From: Microvirga sp. ACRRW
GTDB taxonomy: Bacteria; Pseudomonadota; Alphaproteobacteria; Rhizobiales; Beijerinckiaceae
Assembly: GCF_022346925.1 (NCBI RefSeq)
Contig: NZ_JAKRNJ010000003.1
Span: 124,001 to 188,000, forward strand
Reading direction: 5' to 3'
DNA: 64,000 bases
Under the pieces are notes generated by a model, which had not been told where the DNA came from, made no database searches, and saw nothing but the letters and a program-made list of their open reading frames with translations. Positions 8,225 to 15,819 of this stretch are shown piece after piece (the stretch's first letter is position 1; the number at the start of each line of letters is the position of its first letter). The position numbers and the translations under genes were made by a program.

Positions 8225-9121
8225 TCAAAACCGCGCACTGATGCCGATAACGGGGCCGTGCTGGAGCATGTCGAACTCGTAGCGGCTCCGGCCCTCACCT
8301 TGAGCGTAGTCGACGTATAGCGCGCGATAGCCGATCACGCCGGAGAACGTGACCCCCTGATATGTTCCGAGCTCAAAGTCGTAGCCGCCGACGGCCTGCC
8401 AGGAGAACTCGCTGCCGATCCCGAAACCGCCGATGTCGCCGCGCAAAAAAAGTTCATGTCCCGGCGCCACGGCATAGCGAATGCGCGCGCCGATGACCGG
8501 ATCGAACCACTGGATGGAGCCGGATTTCGCGAAGGCACGGGACCCGGCGACCTGAAGATTGGCGGTATCGACCGCGCCCGAGATGGTGAACGACAGGTCT
8601 GCCTCCTGATACCAGTATCGGGCGGCGCCGAGGATGTCGAAAGCAATCGGGCCGGAGCGCGCGACCTCGTAAGCGGCGCCGACTTCCACGATAGCCATAT
8701 CGATATCGAGCTTGAGCTCCGCGCCGAGCGTTCCCGTCACCCCTGGCGCCAGTGCGCGGGTGCGTACATCGCTGCTCTTGAACCCGATATTGCTCCAGAC
8801 CAGATCGGAATAGAGCGCGATGGGGTCATGACGGGCCTCGAAGGTTCCCATCAGGGCGACAAGCGTGTCACTCTCCTTGACGATATCGATAAAGCTCGCA
8901 TCGACCTTCACGGAACGCCCGCGGACGGTCTGCGTGCCGTCGATGGACGTAAGCCAACCGTAAGGCACGAAGCGGAAGGTCCATGAGGGCGGCATGGGTG
9001 CCGGGGCCTCGGCGATGGGCGGCGCAGCCGGCAGATCGGAGGCGTGAGCCGCCGAACCGGCGACGGCGACGAGAGCTGACACCAGGCAGGGTGCGGACAA
9101 GCATTGTGCGAAACGGCGCAT
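8225..9121 (-). CDS. Outer-membrane beta-barrel protein
   Basis: A 298-residue exported protein with a signal peptide ending near AHA (about residue 27), a proline-rich linker, then alternating hydrophobic strands such as FRFVPYGWLTSI, IALYSDLVWSNIGF and VGGYDFELGTYQGVTFSGVIGYRALYVDY. It ends with phenylalanine (GISARF), as outer-membrane barrels normally do. I cannot assign a transport substrate. A 9-base perfect inverted repeat (9140-9178) lies directly upstream of the start and may form a leader hairpin. Confidence 0.82.
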   Translation of the reverse strand: MRRFAQCLSAPCLVSALVAVAGSAAHASDLPAAPPIAEAPAPMPPSWTFRFVPYGWLTSIDGTQTVRGRSVKVDASFIDIVKESDTLVALMGTFEARHDPIALYSDLVWSNIGFKSSDVRTRALAPGVTGTLGAELKLDIDMAIVEVGAAYEVARSGPIAFDILGAARYWYQEADLSFTISGAVDTANLQVAGSRAFAKSGSIQWFDPVIGARIRYAVAPGHELFLRGDIGGFGIGSEFSWQAVGGYDFELGTYQGVTFSGVIGYRALYVDYAQGEGRSRYEFDMLQHGPVIGISARF

Positions 9122-9139
9122 CGGAATTTTCCCCTACTC

Positions 9140-9178
9140 GACCTGCCGCAGTGTTAAGGCACATGAACACGGCAGGTC
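9140..9178. repeat. Inverted repeat upstream of the outer-membrane protein gene
   Basis: GACCTGCCG at 9140-9148 and CGGCAGGTC at 9170-9178 are exact inverted copies, 21 bases apart, starting 19 bases upstream of the ATG at 9121. It may be a leader hairpin that controls translation or stability, or a protein-binding site. Nothing visible decides between these. Confidence 0.45.
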
Positions 9179-9297
9179 ATCTCAGCCCGGTTCGCGTCTC
9201 AATTCCAGATCACCTATCCATCAGGATGAGAAGCAGCCCCCGTCGGAGGCACTCCTGCCGATGCGCTGTCTCTGGTGTCGACCTGGGCGGCCCGTCA

Positions 9298-9555
9298 TCA
9301 GCAATCCGTGCAGATCCCTTTCTCGACCTCGCGGTCGATCCTCCGGTTCTGCTCGTCCATCTGCTTGGTGGCGGTGTTGTCGTCTCTGGAGAAGTCGTTT
9401 CGCGGCGGCGTCACCGCATCGCGCTCGAGGGTTTGCTCCGACGGAATCGCAATCTCGCCATCAGGCAGCACAGGCCCTGTTTTCCGGTCCTGTGCCAAGC
9501 TCGGTTCGGCCGTCATCACGATACTGAGTGCCGCAATCAGAACGATGCGTTGCAT
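9298..9555 (-). CDS. Small exported hypothetical protein
   Basis: An 85-residue protein with a signal peptide (MQRIVLIAALSIVMTAEPSLA) followed by a short, strongly polar, charged chain ending KGICTDC with two cysteines. I do not recognise a family. The signal peptide, the position in a gap with no competing gene and the codon use all support a real gene. It may be a periplasmic peptide or a small lipid-free envelope protein; no lipobox is present. Confidence 0.6.
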   Translation of the reverse strand: MQRIVLIAALSIVMTAEPSLAQDRKTGPVLPDGEIAIPSEQTLERDAVTPPRNDFSRDDNTATKQMDEQNRRIDREVEKGICTDC

Positions 9556-9659
9556 GGCAGGTCCCCTGTTTCGCGAATCCTGTCGGAGCGGCGGTGCAAC
9601 CCGACAGGATCTGTTGCGTCAGCGTCGCCTCATCGCTTCGCCAGACTTATCGGTGCCCC

Positions 9660-11132
9660 TCACTGCGCGACGATGCTCGACGTCGTCTCGAACTTCATCA
9701 CGGGTGGCGGGTTCCACTTGCCCGTCAGAGCAGCCGATTGCGGGGCGTAGAGCCTCAGCAACACATTGAACGGGCCCTTCGGCGCGGGAAGCCAGTTGGC
9801 TTCCTTGTCCTGTCCGGGATTCTCGTTCTGCAAGTACAGGTCCAGCGAGCCGTCCGCGTTGTGCTTGAGCGGCATCCAGCTGCTCAGAGCGAAGCGGTTG
9901 AGGCTGTTCGGAACCTGGAACCCTTCCGAATCGTAGAGCGTCAGCGACCAGAAGGCTGCAGCGGGCGGGATCTGGTCCTTCTCGAAGTGAAGCGTGTACT
10001 TGTTCACGCCGTCGAGTGGTCGTCCCGTGTCATCGGCGAGGTTCATCGGGTAGATCGCATCCTCCGGCAGATTGGCGCCGAGCCCGAGCTGGGCGACTAT
10101 GGCCCGCTTGAGATAATAATTTCCATAAACGCCCATCGTGTCCGTGTTCATGGACCAGCCATTCGTGACGCGGGCGAGTGTCCTGACTTTCCACTCCATG
10201 AGCTTGCGGGCGTTCTCAGGTGCGGCTTCGAGCGCTTTCCTGGCGACAGGATCGATCTTCTCGACGTCAAGGCTTTTGCCTGCCTCGATGCCGATCCGCT
10301 TCATGCGGGCGAGGATTGGTTCATCCGTGAGATGTGCGCCTGCGAGCTTCAGCAGGTCTGCTCCATAGGCAAAGTATTTCAGGGGCGGCATCGTATCGAC
10401 CTGCACCTTGGGCGGCGTTTTCATGTCGATGCTCGGATCGATCTTCGCTTCGGGAGGTCGCGGCGTCTTTCCCCATTCGGACAAGGGCGTGACCTTGTAG
10501 CCGGCCTGGATCTTGTGAACCGCATCGTAATCGGCAGGGCCATCCGTTTTGGTGCGTCCGATGATCCACACGATTGGCGTCGGGGCGTCGATGCGCTGCG
10601 TTCCGGCCGGGAGCCGGAACTCGTCGAAGCGCTCGCGCAGATCGGGCCGCCAATTGGCCGGTGCGATCAGATACTCGCCGGCCTGCGTGCCCGTCGTGCG
10701 CCAGCCCGGTGACGCGAACACGTCCGTCCACATGTCGAGCATCGGCAGCAGGTAATAGCGCCCGCCCGTATCCGGCACGGAGACCACGACCGGTTCCTTG
10801 GTGAGATCGAGGAAGGCCGAAGAATAGAGCGTGTCGAAGTTGTAGCGGACAACACCCTTGTCGTCGCCCGATGGATAGGCCGGCACGTTGTTGAACATAT
10901 TCATCGGGCCACGGCCCGGCACCTTACCAGCTTCGAGATTGGTGAATTGCTTGCGCGTCACGTCGAGGCTGACGATCGGATAGAAATACACATAAGCCTC
11001 GATGGCGATGTCCTGAGCCTCCTGCTCGGTGAGTGCGAAGGCATCGGTTGCCAATCCTGCGATCCCGACAGTGCTCATGAGGAGCGCCGCGCCGAACGAT
11101 CTGACGGAGGAAAGACGGAAAGAATGAGACAT
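9660..11132 (-). CDS. DUF1254/DUF1214 domain exported protein
   Basis: A 490-residue periplasmic protein. A signal peptide ends near AFA (about residue 34). The N-terminal DUF1254 part begins EQEAQDIAIEAYVYFYPIVSLDVTR and includes NTLYSSAFLDLTKEPVV-like phrases (here FDTLYSSAFLDL). The C-terminal DUF1214 part contains YTLHFEKDQIPPAAAFWSLTLYD and LYLQNENPG. The family is widespread and its biochemical role is not settled. ATG 11132 has AGGAG 7 bases before it; the frame extends upstream to 11303 without a ribosome site. It is divergent from the two-component kinase gene at 11511, and a possible regulator site lies in the shared upstream region (11341-11355). Confidence 0.88.
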   Translation of the reverse strand: MSHSFRLSSVRSFGAALLMSTVGIAGLATDAFALTEQEAQDIAIEAYVYFYPIVSLDVTRKQFTNLEAGKVPGRGPMNMFNNVPAYPSGDDKGVVRYNFDTLYSSAFLDLTKEPVVVSVPDTGGRYYLLPMLDMWTDVFASPGWRTTGTQAGEYLIAPANWRPDLRERFDEFRLPAGTQRIDAPTPIVWIIGRTKTDGPADYDAVHKIQAGYKVTPLSEWGKTPRPPEAKIDPSIDMKTPPKVQVDTMPPLKYFAYGADLLKLAGAHLTDEPILARMKRIGIEAGKSLDVEKIDPVARKALEAAPENARKLMEWKVRTLARVTNGWSMNTDTMGVYGNYYLKRAIVAQLGLGANLPEDAIYPMNLADDTGRPLDGVNKYTLHFEKDQIPPAAAFWSLTLYDSEGFQVPNSLNRFALSSWMPLKHNADGSLDLYLQNENPGQDKEANWLPAPKGPFNVLLRLYAPQSAALTGKWNPPPVMKFETTSSIVAQ

Positions 11133-11510
11133 GGACCGCTCCTGAAAAGGTTGTCGGCCAGCTTCGGGGAGCTGCCGATGCGCTTTTGCCCTGACGTAAC
11201 CAATTGTCTTTGTTGCGGCCTTTGCGATGCGAACCTTCAAACGCGAGGCTCTCGCCGAGATGTCGACCGGCTCTGCGGCATGGATGCGGATTCCACCCAG
11301 CATGCCTCACTATTGGCCGGTGCCGTACCGCGCGGCTATCGGGGAATGTCCTGAAATTGCTGCAGGAGAACCCTTATTCATTACTCCGTCAGCAGCGCCG
11401 ATCTCAGTCGACAGCAAACGGGCTCAGGGATTAACATAGTTTATCGGACCGAAGGCTTGCGTCGCGGTTTTGGTCCCGTTGCGTTGCCCGTGCGGCCGGA
11501 GGCTGCCGTC
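11133..11510. other. 378-base divergent intergenic region
   Basis: This gap separates the DUF1254 gene (minus) from the histidine kinase gene (plus). I see no convincing gene in it. It holds two copies of a motif found near other genes of the presumed regulon: CTCAGGGATTAACATAGT at 11423-11440 (71 bases before the kinase ATG) and, on the minus strand, TTCAGGACATTCCCC at 11355-11341. The second matches the palindromic form at 8141-8160 at 11 of 15 positions. Confidence 0.6.
11423..11440 (+). promoter_or_regulatory. Putative operator upstream of the kinase gene
   Basis: CTCAGGGATTAACATAGT resembles TTCAGGGTTTTCCCTAGT at 13282-13299 in the left half and the final TAGT. It lacks the CCC right arm, so this is the weakest member of the set. 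It is 71 bases upstream of the chosen kinase start. Confidence 0.3.
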
Positions 11511-13256
11511 ATGAATGAGGGCACCATCCCGATAGTTTCGCGCTCGGTCTCGGGCCTGCCGCCCCGGCTGCGCGGTCGGGTTGTCTTGACTTTCGTGATC
11601 ATTACCCTGACCGCGTGCCTGGTCGCCGCAGCCCTGTCCGTCTCCCGCGCGGTGGACGAGCGCCGCGCTATCGGAGATCGCGCCCTGGACGCTGCGAAGT
11701 CGCTCTCCTTAGGCTTCGACCAAGAGGTCGCCGCGGTCAATTATCTCCTAAAGGGTCTGTCGCGATCCCCGGCGCTTCTTAACGGCGATACCCAGGCGTT
11801 CTACCGGCAGCTCAAGGAGACACCCGTTCCCGAAGGCTCCTGGCTCGTTCTGAATGATATGGAAGGGCAGGTCGTGAATACCTTGCGTCCCTTCGGATCT
11901 TCACTCCCGAGGCACGCCGAATTTCCGAGCCATCGGGAGCAGCTTGACCGCATCCGCGAGCGGGGATGGTCCGTTTCCGGAAGGATGACGGCTCCGTTGA
12001 ACGGCAGTGTCGTCGTGGCTCTGAGCCTGCGCCTCGACAGTCCGGATGGGCGGGTGAACGGCCATATCACAACGACCCTGACTGAGGCGCGACTGGGTGC
12101 GATCATGGGCGACCAGACGGCGCCGTCCGCATGGGAGAAAGGCCTGTACGATCGGACATTTCAGACCATCGTCGTCGAACGGGATGGCCGGGACAGTTCC
12201 AGCATCCCTGCGCCGGCGGCGCTCAGTTCCCGCTTCGCCGATGCCGGGCCCGACGGCATGAGCGAGGGAAAGATCGAGGCTGTCGACGATCAGGGAAAGG
12301 CTGTCCTCGTCGCCTTCCGCCGTTCGAATGTCACCAGTTGGACGACGGCCGTCATCGTGCCGCGCGAGAACCTCGATGCGCCGATTGCCGCCGCTCTGTG
12401 GCAGATGGCCGGACCGGCAACGCTTCTCTCTCTCGCCGGTGCGTTCGCCGCTTGGTTCACGGCACGGCAGATGGAACAGCCCCTTCGGACACTCTCCGAT
12501 CAAGTCTCGGGAGCGAAGCATCAGGTGAGCGAATTATCCGGGCAGTTGCTCGCTCTCCAGGAGGACGAGCGGCAGCGATTGGCTCGCGAACTTCACGATT
12601 CGACCGCCCAGCGTCTCGTCGCCGCCGATCTCGGACTTGCAGGTCTCAAGCCGGAACTTCGGCACAGCAAGAATGGCCGCAAGGTTCTGGCCGAGGTCGA
12701 GGACATGCTGACGGAGGCGCTTCGTGAGCTGCGCATCTTCACCTATCTGCTTCATCCGCCAAACCTGGCTCGTGAGGGTCTCCAGGCGACATTGCGAGAC
12801 TTTGCCGAGGGCTTCGCCGGACGGACCGGGCTCATTGCCAGGATCCGGATTGCGGAGGAGGTGGATGTCAGTGCGCCCGATCTTCAACGGGCGATCCTGC
12901 GCATAGTGCAGGAAGCTCTCACGAACGTCCACCGCCATGCGGGAGCCTCGCATGTATCGGTCGACGCCGGAATCCGATCTGGACAGCTCGTCGTTCGCAT
13001 TCGCGACGACGGACACGGCATGACAGATCCAGCCCGTTCCGATGGACCAGCCCGCCTCGGCGTCGGCATTGCCGGCATGCGCGCCCGCCTGGAGCAATTC
13101 GATGGCGATCTGAGGATCAGGAGCGGTCCCAGCGGGACATCCGTGGTTGCCATCGTCCCGGTCACGGTGGCTGGCCGGGCGCTGATTCAGGCCCGCCGCA
13201 TGTTGGAGCCGTGGCGGTCCGCTCCGAACCCTGCGAACCGCAAGACCCTCCATTGA
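11511..13256 (+). CDS. Membrane sensor histidine kinase, NarX/DegS type (HisKA_3)
   Basis: A 581-residue kinase. Layout: first membrane helix near residues 25-45, an extracytoplasmic sensor of about 230 residues (dCache-like by length), second helix near 300-320, a short linker helix, then the HisKA_3 dimerisation domain with the phosphorylated histidine in RQRLARELHDSTAQRLVA (about residue 363) and a HATPase domain with LTNVHRHAGASHV and DDGHGM. ATG 11511 is chosen because GGAGG lies 8 bases before it; a TTG at 11457 would add 18 unlikely residues. The cognate response regulator gene follows at 13420. The signal sensed is unknown. Confidence 0.92.
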   Translation: MNEGTIPIVSRSVSGLPPRLRGRVVLTFVIITLTACLVAAALSVSRAVDERRAIGDRALDAAKSLSLGFDQEVAAVNYLLKGLSRSPALLNGDTQAFYRQLKETPVPEGSWLVLNDMEGQVVNTLRPFGSSLPRHAEFPSHREQLDRIRERGWSVSGRMTAPLNGSVVVALSLRLDSPDGRVNGHITTTLTEARLGAIMGDQTAPSAWEKGLYDRTFQTIVVERDGRDSSSIPAPAALSSRFADAGPDGMSEGKIEAVDDQGKAVLVAFRRSNVTSWTTAVIVPRENLDAPIAAALWQMAGPATLLSLAGAFAAWFTARQMEQPLRTLSDQVSGAKHQVSELSGQLLALQEDERQRLARELHDSTAQRLVAADLGLAGLKPELRHSKNGRKVLAEVEDMLTEALRELRIFTYLLHPPNLAREGLQATLRDFAEGFAGRTGLIARIRIAEEVDVSAPDLQRAILRIVQEALTNVHRHAGASHVSVDAGIRSGQLVVRIRDDGHGMTDPARSDGPARLGVGIAGMRARLEQFDGDLRIRSGPSGTSVVAIVPVTVAGRALIQARRMLEPWRSAPNPANRKTLH

Positions 13257-13258
13257 AG

Positions 13259-13299
13259 TTTCAGGGTTTGCCCCCGGCAAGTTCAGGGTTTTCCCTAGT
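13259..13299 (+). promoter_or_regulatory. Tandem putative operators TTCAGGGTTTGCCCC / TTCAGGGTTTTCCCT
   Basis: Two copies of TTCAGGGTTT-(G/T)-CCC begin at 13260 and 13282, 22 bases (two helical turns) apart, just after the kinase stop codon and about 120 bases before the response regulator ATG. Tandem in-phase spacing is typical of dimer-binding sites. They match the palindromic site at 8141-8160 on the minus strand. Autoregulation by the downstream regulator is an inference. Confidence 0.5.
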
Positions 13300-13419
13300 G
13301 GGGCCGTCAGTCAAACGGTGTATCATGCCCAGGGGCTTGGGGCCTACTTGGAGTTCGCTCGGCGCCTGCTTGGTTCACCGAAGCGGCCCAGGCAGCAAGC
13401 GCCGAAGGAAAGGTTCGCG

Positions 13420-14052
13420 ATGACGCGTATCCTGATCGCCGATGATCACGACGTAGTCCGCTCCGGTGTCCGCACGATCCTGGAAGGCCATGCGGATTGG
13501 GAGGTGGTCGGCGAGGCCAGGGACGGCAAGGAGGCGGTCGATCTGGCTTTGCTCACCCGGCCCGACATCGTCGTCCTCGATTACGGGCTGCCCTTGGTGA
13601 ACGGAGTCGAGGTGACCAGGCAGATTCGTGGTCGCGTTCCCGGGGTAGAGGTGTTGGTCTTCACCATGCACGACACCGATAGTCTGGTGCGGGATGTGCT
13701 CGAAGCGGGAGCGCGAGGTTTCCTGCTCAAGTCTGATGCGCGTCAGTTCCTGATCTCGGCAGTGGAAAGCCTGGAAGCTCACAGGCCGTTCTTCACGGGC
13801 AAGGTCTCCGAGGCGCTGCTCGAAACCTATCTATCCCAGGAATCCACGAATGGGTCCGGGCTGAGTTCCCGCGAGAAGACCGTGGTCCAACTCATCGCCG
13901 AAGGCAAGACCAACAAGCAGATCGCCAACATCCTCAGCATCAGTACCAAGACGGTCGAGACGCATCGGGCCATGGCTATGCGCAAGCTCAATCTCGACAC
14001 GACGGCGGCGCTGATCCGCTACGCGATCCGCAACAAACTGGTGGAGGCATGA
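13420..14052 (+). CDS. NarL/FixJ-type response regulator
   Basis: A 210-residue DNA-binding regulator. The receiver domain opens with ILIADDHDVVRSG and has the phosphorylation aspartate in DIVVLDYGLP (about residue 54), with the conserved lysine in FLLKSDA. The C-terminal LuxR helix-turn-helix is LSSREKTVVQLIAEGKTNKQIAN followed by STKTVETHRA. ATG 13420 has a purine-rich AAGGAAAGG upstream; longer starts lack coding character. It pairs with the kinase encoded directly upstream (163-base gap containing two putative operators) and ends 21 bases before a three-gene membrane group that may be part of its transcript. Confidence 0.94.
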   Translation: MTRILIADDHDVVRSGVRTILEGHADWEVVGEARDGKEAVDLALLTRPDIVVLDYGLPLVNGVEVTRQIRGRVPGVEVLVFTMHDTDSLVRDVLEAGARGFLLKSDARQFLISAVESLEAHRPFFTGKVSEALLETYLSQESTNGSGLSSREKTVVQLIAEGKTNKQIANILSISTKTVETHRAMAMRKLNLDTTAALIRYAIRNKLVEA

Positions 14053-14073
14053 GCCTCGGTAAAGGAGGGCCTT

Positions 14074-14538
14074 ATGGCCGCGTCAATCAATCCTGCCGCA
14101 CCACATCATCTACCGGCCTTCATCACGGCGCCAGGCGAGACCGATGTTCTGATGGTGGCTATGGCCGTGTTCCTCATCATCGCTGTGCTCGCGGTCGGCC
14201 TCTTGTTTCTGCGTTTGCATACCTTGCCCGAGCGGATCGCTCACAAGGGCCATAAGCTTCAGTTCGAGATCGTCGCAGTGCTGGGCCTGCTGGCTCTGTT
14301 CACGCATGTGCATCTCTTCTGGGTCATAGGCCTGTTGCTCGCGCTGATCGACATTCCCGATTTCGGAGGAACGTTCGGCCGCATGGCGAGAGCGCTCGAG
14401 AGGATCGCCGGTATCGCGCCGCGCAGGGACGAGGAGGAAATCGTGGACGCAGGCCCAGCCGACGAGCCGGCACAGGATGCCGAGGAAATGCCGAGGAGCG
14501 TCCCCACTCCGATCACGAAGGAGAAGATCCATGCTTGA
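14074..14538 (+). CDS. Small inner-membrane protein, YiaW/YibI-like (DUF3302-type)
   Basis: A 154-residue protein with two or three membrane helices (about residues 24-46, 66-83 and 84-97) and a long acidic cytoplasmic tail. The middle phrase LPERIAHKGHKLQFEIVAVLGLLALFTHVHLFWVIG and the position directly before a HlyD-type gene match the YiaW-YiaV and YibI-YibH pairs of enterobacteria; the family call rests on this pattern and is moderate. The ribosome site AAAGGAGGG lies 5 bases before the ATG. Its stop overlaps the next start by 8 bases. Confidence 0.75.
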   Translation: MAASINPAAPHHLPAFITAPGETDVLMVAMAVFLIIAVLAVGLLFLRLHTLPERIAHKGHKLQFEIVAVLGLLALFTHVHLFWVIGLLLALIDIPDFGGTFGRMARALERIAGIAPRRDEEEIVDAGPADEPAQDAEEMPRSVPTPITKEKIHA

Positions 14539-15766
14539 GCTGATTCTCTGCTCGATGCTGACGATCCTTCCCGACTATCTCTACCGCCGCTATGCCCAGG
14601 GCAAGCGGATCGGAAAGGAGATCACGCTCTTCTCGATGTGGTTCGAGCTGCGGTGGGGGATCATCACCTGCGTGATGCTCACGGTGGGGCTGATCACCGT
14701 GATCTTCTACAATCATCCCTCCACAAGCAGTGCCACCCTGTTCTACCGCACCGTGCCGATCGTTCCCGAAACCAACGGACGCGTCGCGGAAATCTATGTG
14801 ACAGGCGTGAGCGGCGAGGTAAAGCGAGGCGAAGCCATCTTCAGGCTGGACAGTTCGGCGCAAGAGGCGGCGGTCGAAGCCGACCGTCGCAAGATCGCCG
14901 AGATCGACGCGGCCCTAGTGGCGGCGCGAACCGATGTCGCGGTGGCGGAAGGCAGAATCCAGGAGGCAAAAAGCGCTTACCAGCAGGCGCTGGATGAGCT
15001 TCGGACGAAGCAGGAGATCTACCGGCGCAATCCGGGCGCCGTCGCCACGCGCGACATCGAGCGGCTCCAGGTTACTGTGGAGGGGCGCCAAGGCACCATC
15101 GATGCCGCAGTTGCTGCCAAAGACCAAGCCGAAATACGAATCTCCACTCTGTTGCCGGCCGAAAGAGCCAGCGCCGAAGCAGCACTCGCCCAGGCCGAGG
15201 TGAATCTAGCGAAAACCGTCGTTAGGGCCGGTGTGAACGGACGGGTGGAACAGTTCACGCTCCGCACGGGTGACATCGTCAATCCGCTGATGAGACCTGC
15301 CGGTGTCCTGATCCCGGAGGGGGCGGGCCGACAGGCTCTGCAGGCTGGGTTTGGACAGATCGAGGCTCAGGTGATGAAAGTCGGCATGGTGGCCGAGGCC
15401 ACTTGCGTGTCGAAGCCCTGGACCGTGATCCCCATGGTGGTGACGGAAGTACAGGATTACATCGCCGCCGGTCAGTTCCGCAGTAGCGAGCAACTGCTCG
15501 ATGCGCAGCAGGTGGTGCGGCCGGGAACCATCCTTGTCCATCTTGAGCCTCTCTACGAAGGCGGGCTGGAAGGCGTGACACCCGGCAGCAGCTGCATCGC
15601 CAACGCCTATACGAGCAACCACGATCTGATCGCCTCGGGCGAGATTGGCACTACCAAGAGCATGATTCTTCACGGGGTTGATGCCGTTGGGCTGGTGCAC
15701 GCCGCCATTCTGCGGATCCAGGCGCTGCTGCTGCCGATCCAGACGCTCGTGTTCACCGGGCACTGA
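14531..15766 (+). CDS. HlyD-family membrane fusion protein (YiaV/YibH-like)
   Basis: A 411-residue inner-membrane-anchored periplasmic adaptor. One or two helices near the N-terminus (about residues 40-62 of the chain) are followed by a lipoyl-like half (VPETNGRVAEIYVTGVSGEVKRGEAIFRLD), a coiled-coil hairpin rich in alanine and glutamate (about 125-225) and the second lipoyl half (VRAGVNGRVEQFTLRTGDIV). No transporter or outer-membrane channel gene is adjacent, as is usual for YiaV-type members. The start at 14531 overlaps the preceding gene by 8 bases, which indicates coupling. Confidence 0.87.
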   Translation: MLELILCSMLTILPDYLYRRYAQGKRIGKEITLFSMWFELRWGIITCVMLTVGLITVIFYNHPSTSSATLFYRTVPIVPETNGRVAEIYVTGVSGEVKRGEAIFRLDSSAQEAAVEADRRKIAEIDAALVAARTDVAVAEGRIQEAKSAYQQALDELRTKQEIYRRNPGAVATRDIERLQVTVEGRQGTIDAAVAAKDQAEIRISTLLPAERASAEAALAQAEVNLAKTVVRAGVNGRVEQFTLRTGDIVNPLMRPAGVLIPEGAGRQALQAGFGQIEAQVMKVGMVAEATCVSKPWTVIPMVVTEVQDYIAAGQFRSSEQLLDAQQVVRPGTILVHLEPLYEGGLEGVTPGSSCIANAYTSNHDLIASGEIGTTKSMILHGVDAVGLVHAAILRIQALLLPIQTLVFTGH

Positions 15767-15819
15767 CGGATGACGCGAAAGTGAAAACAGCTCTAGTTGG
15801 GCAGGGAAAGATCACGGCC

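Noticed and set aside
9528-10712. Plus-strand frame opposite the DUF1254 gene
   Set aside because: No ribosome site and no recognisable domain; the DUF1254/DUF1214 motifs on the minus strand are decisive.
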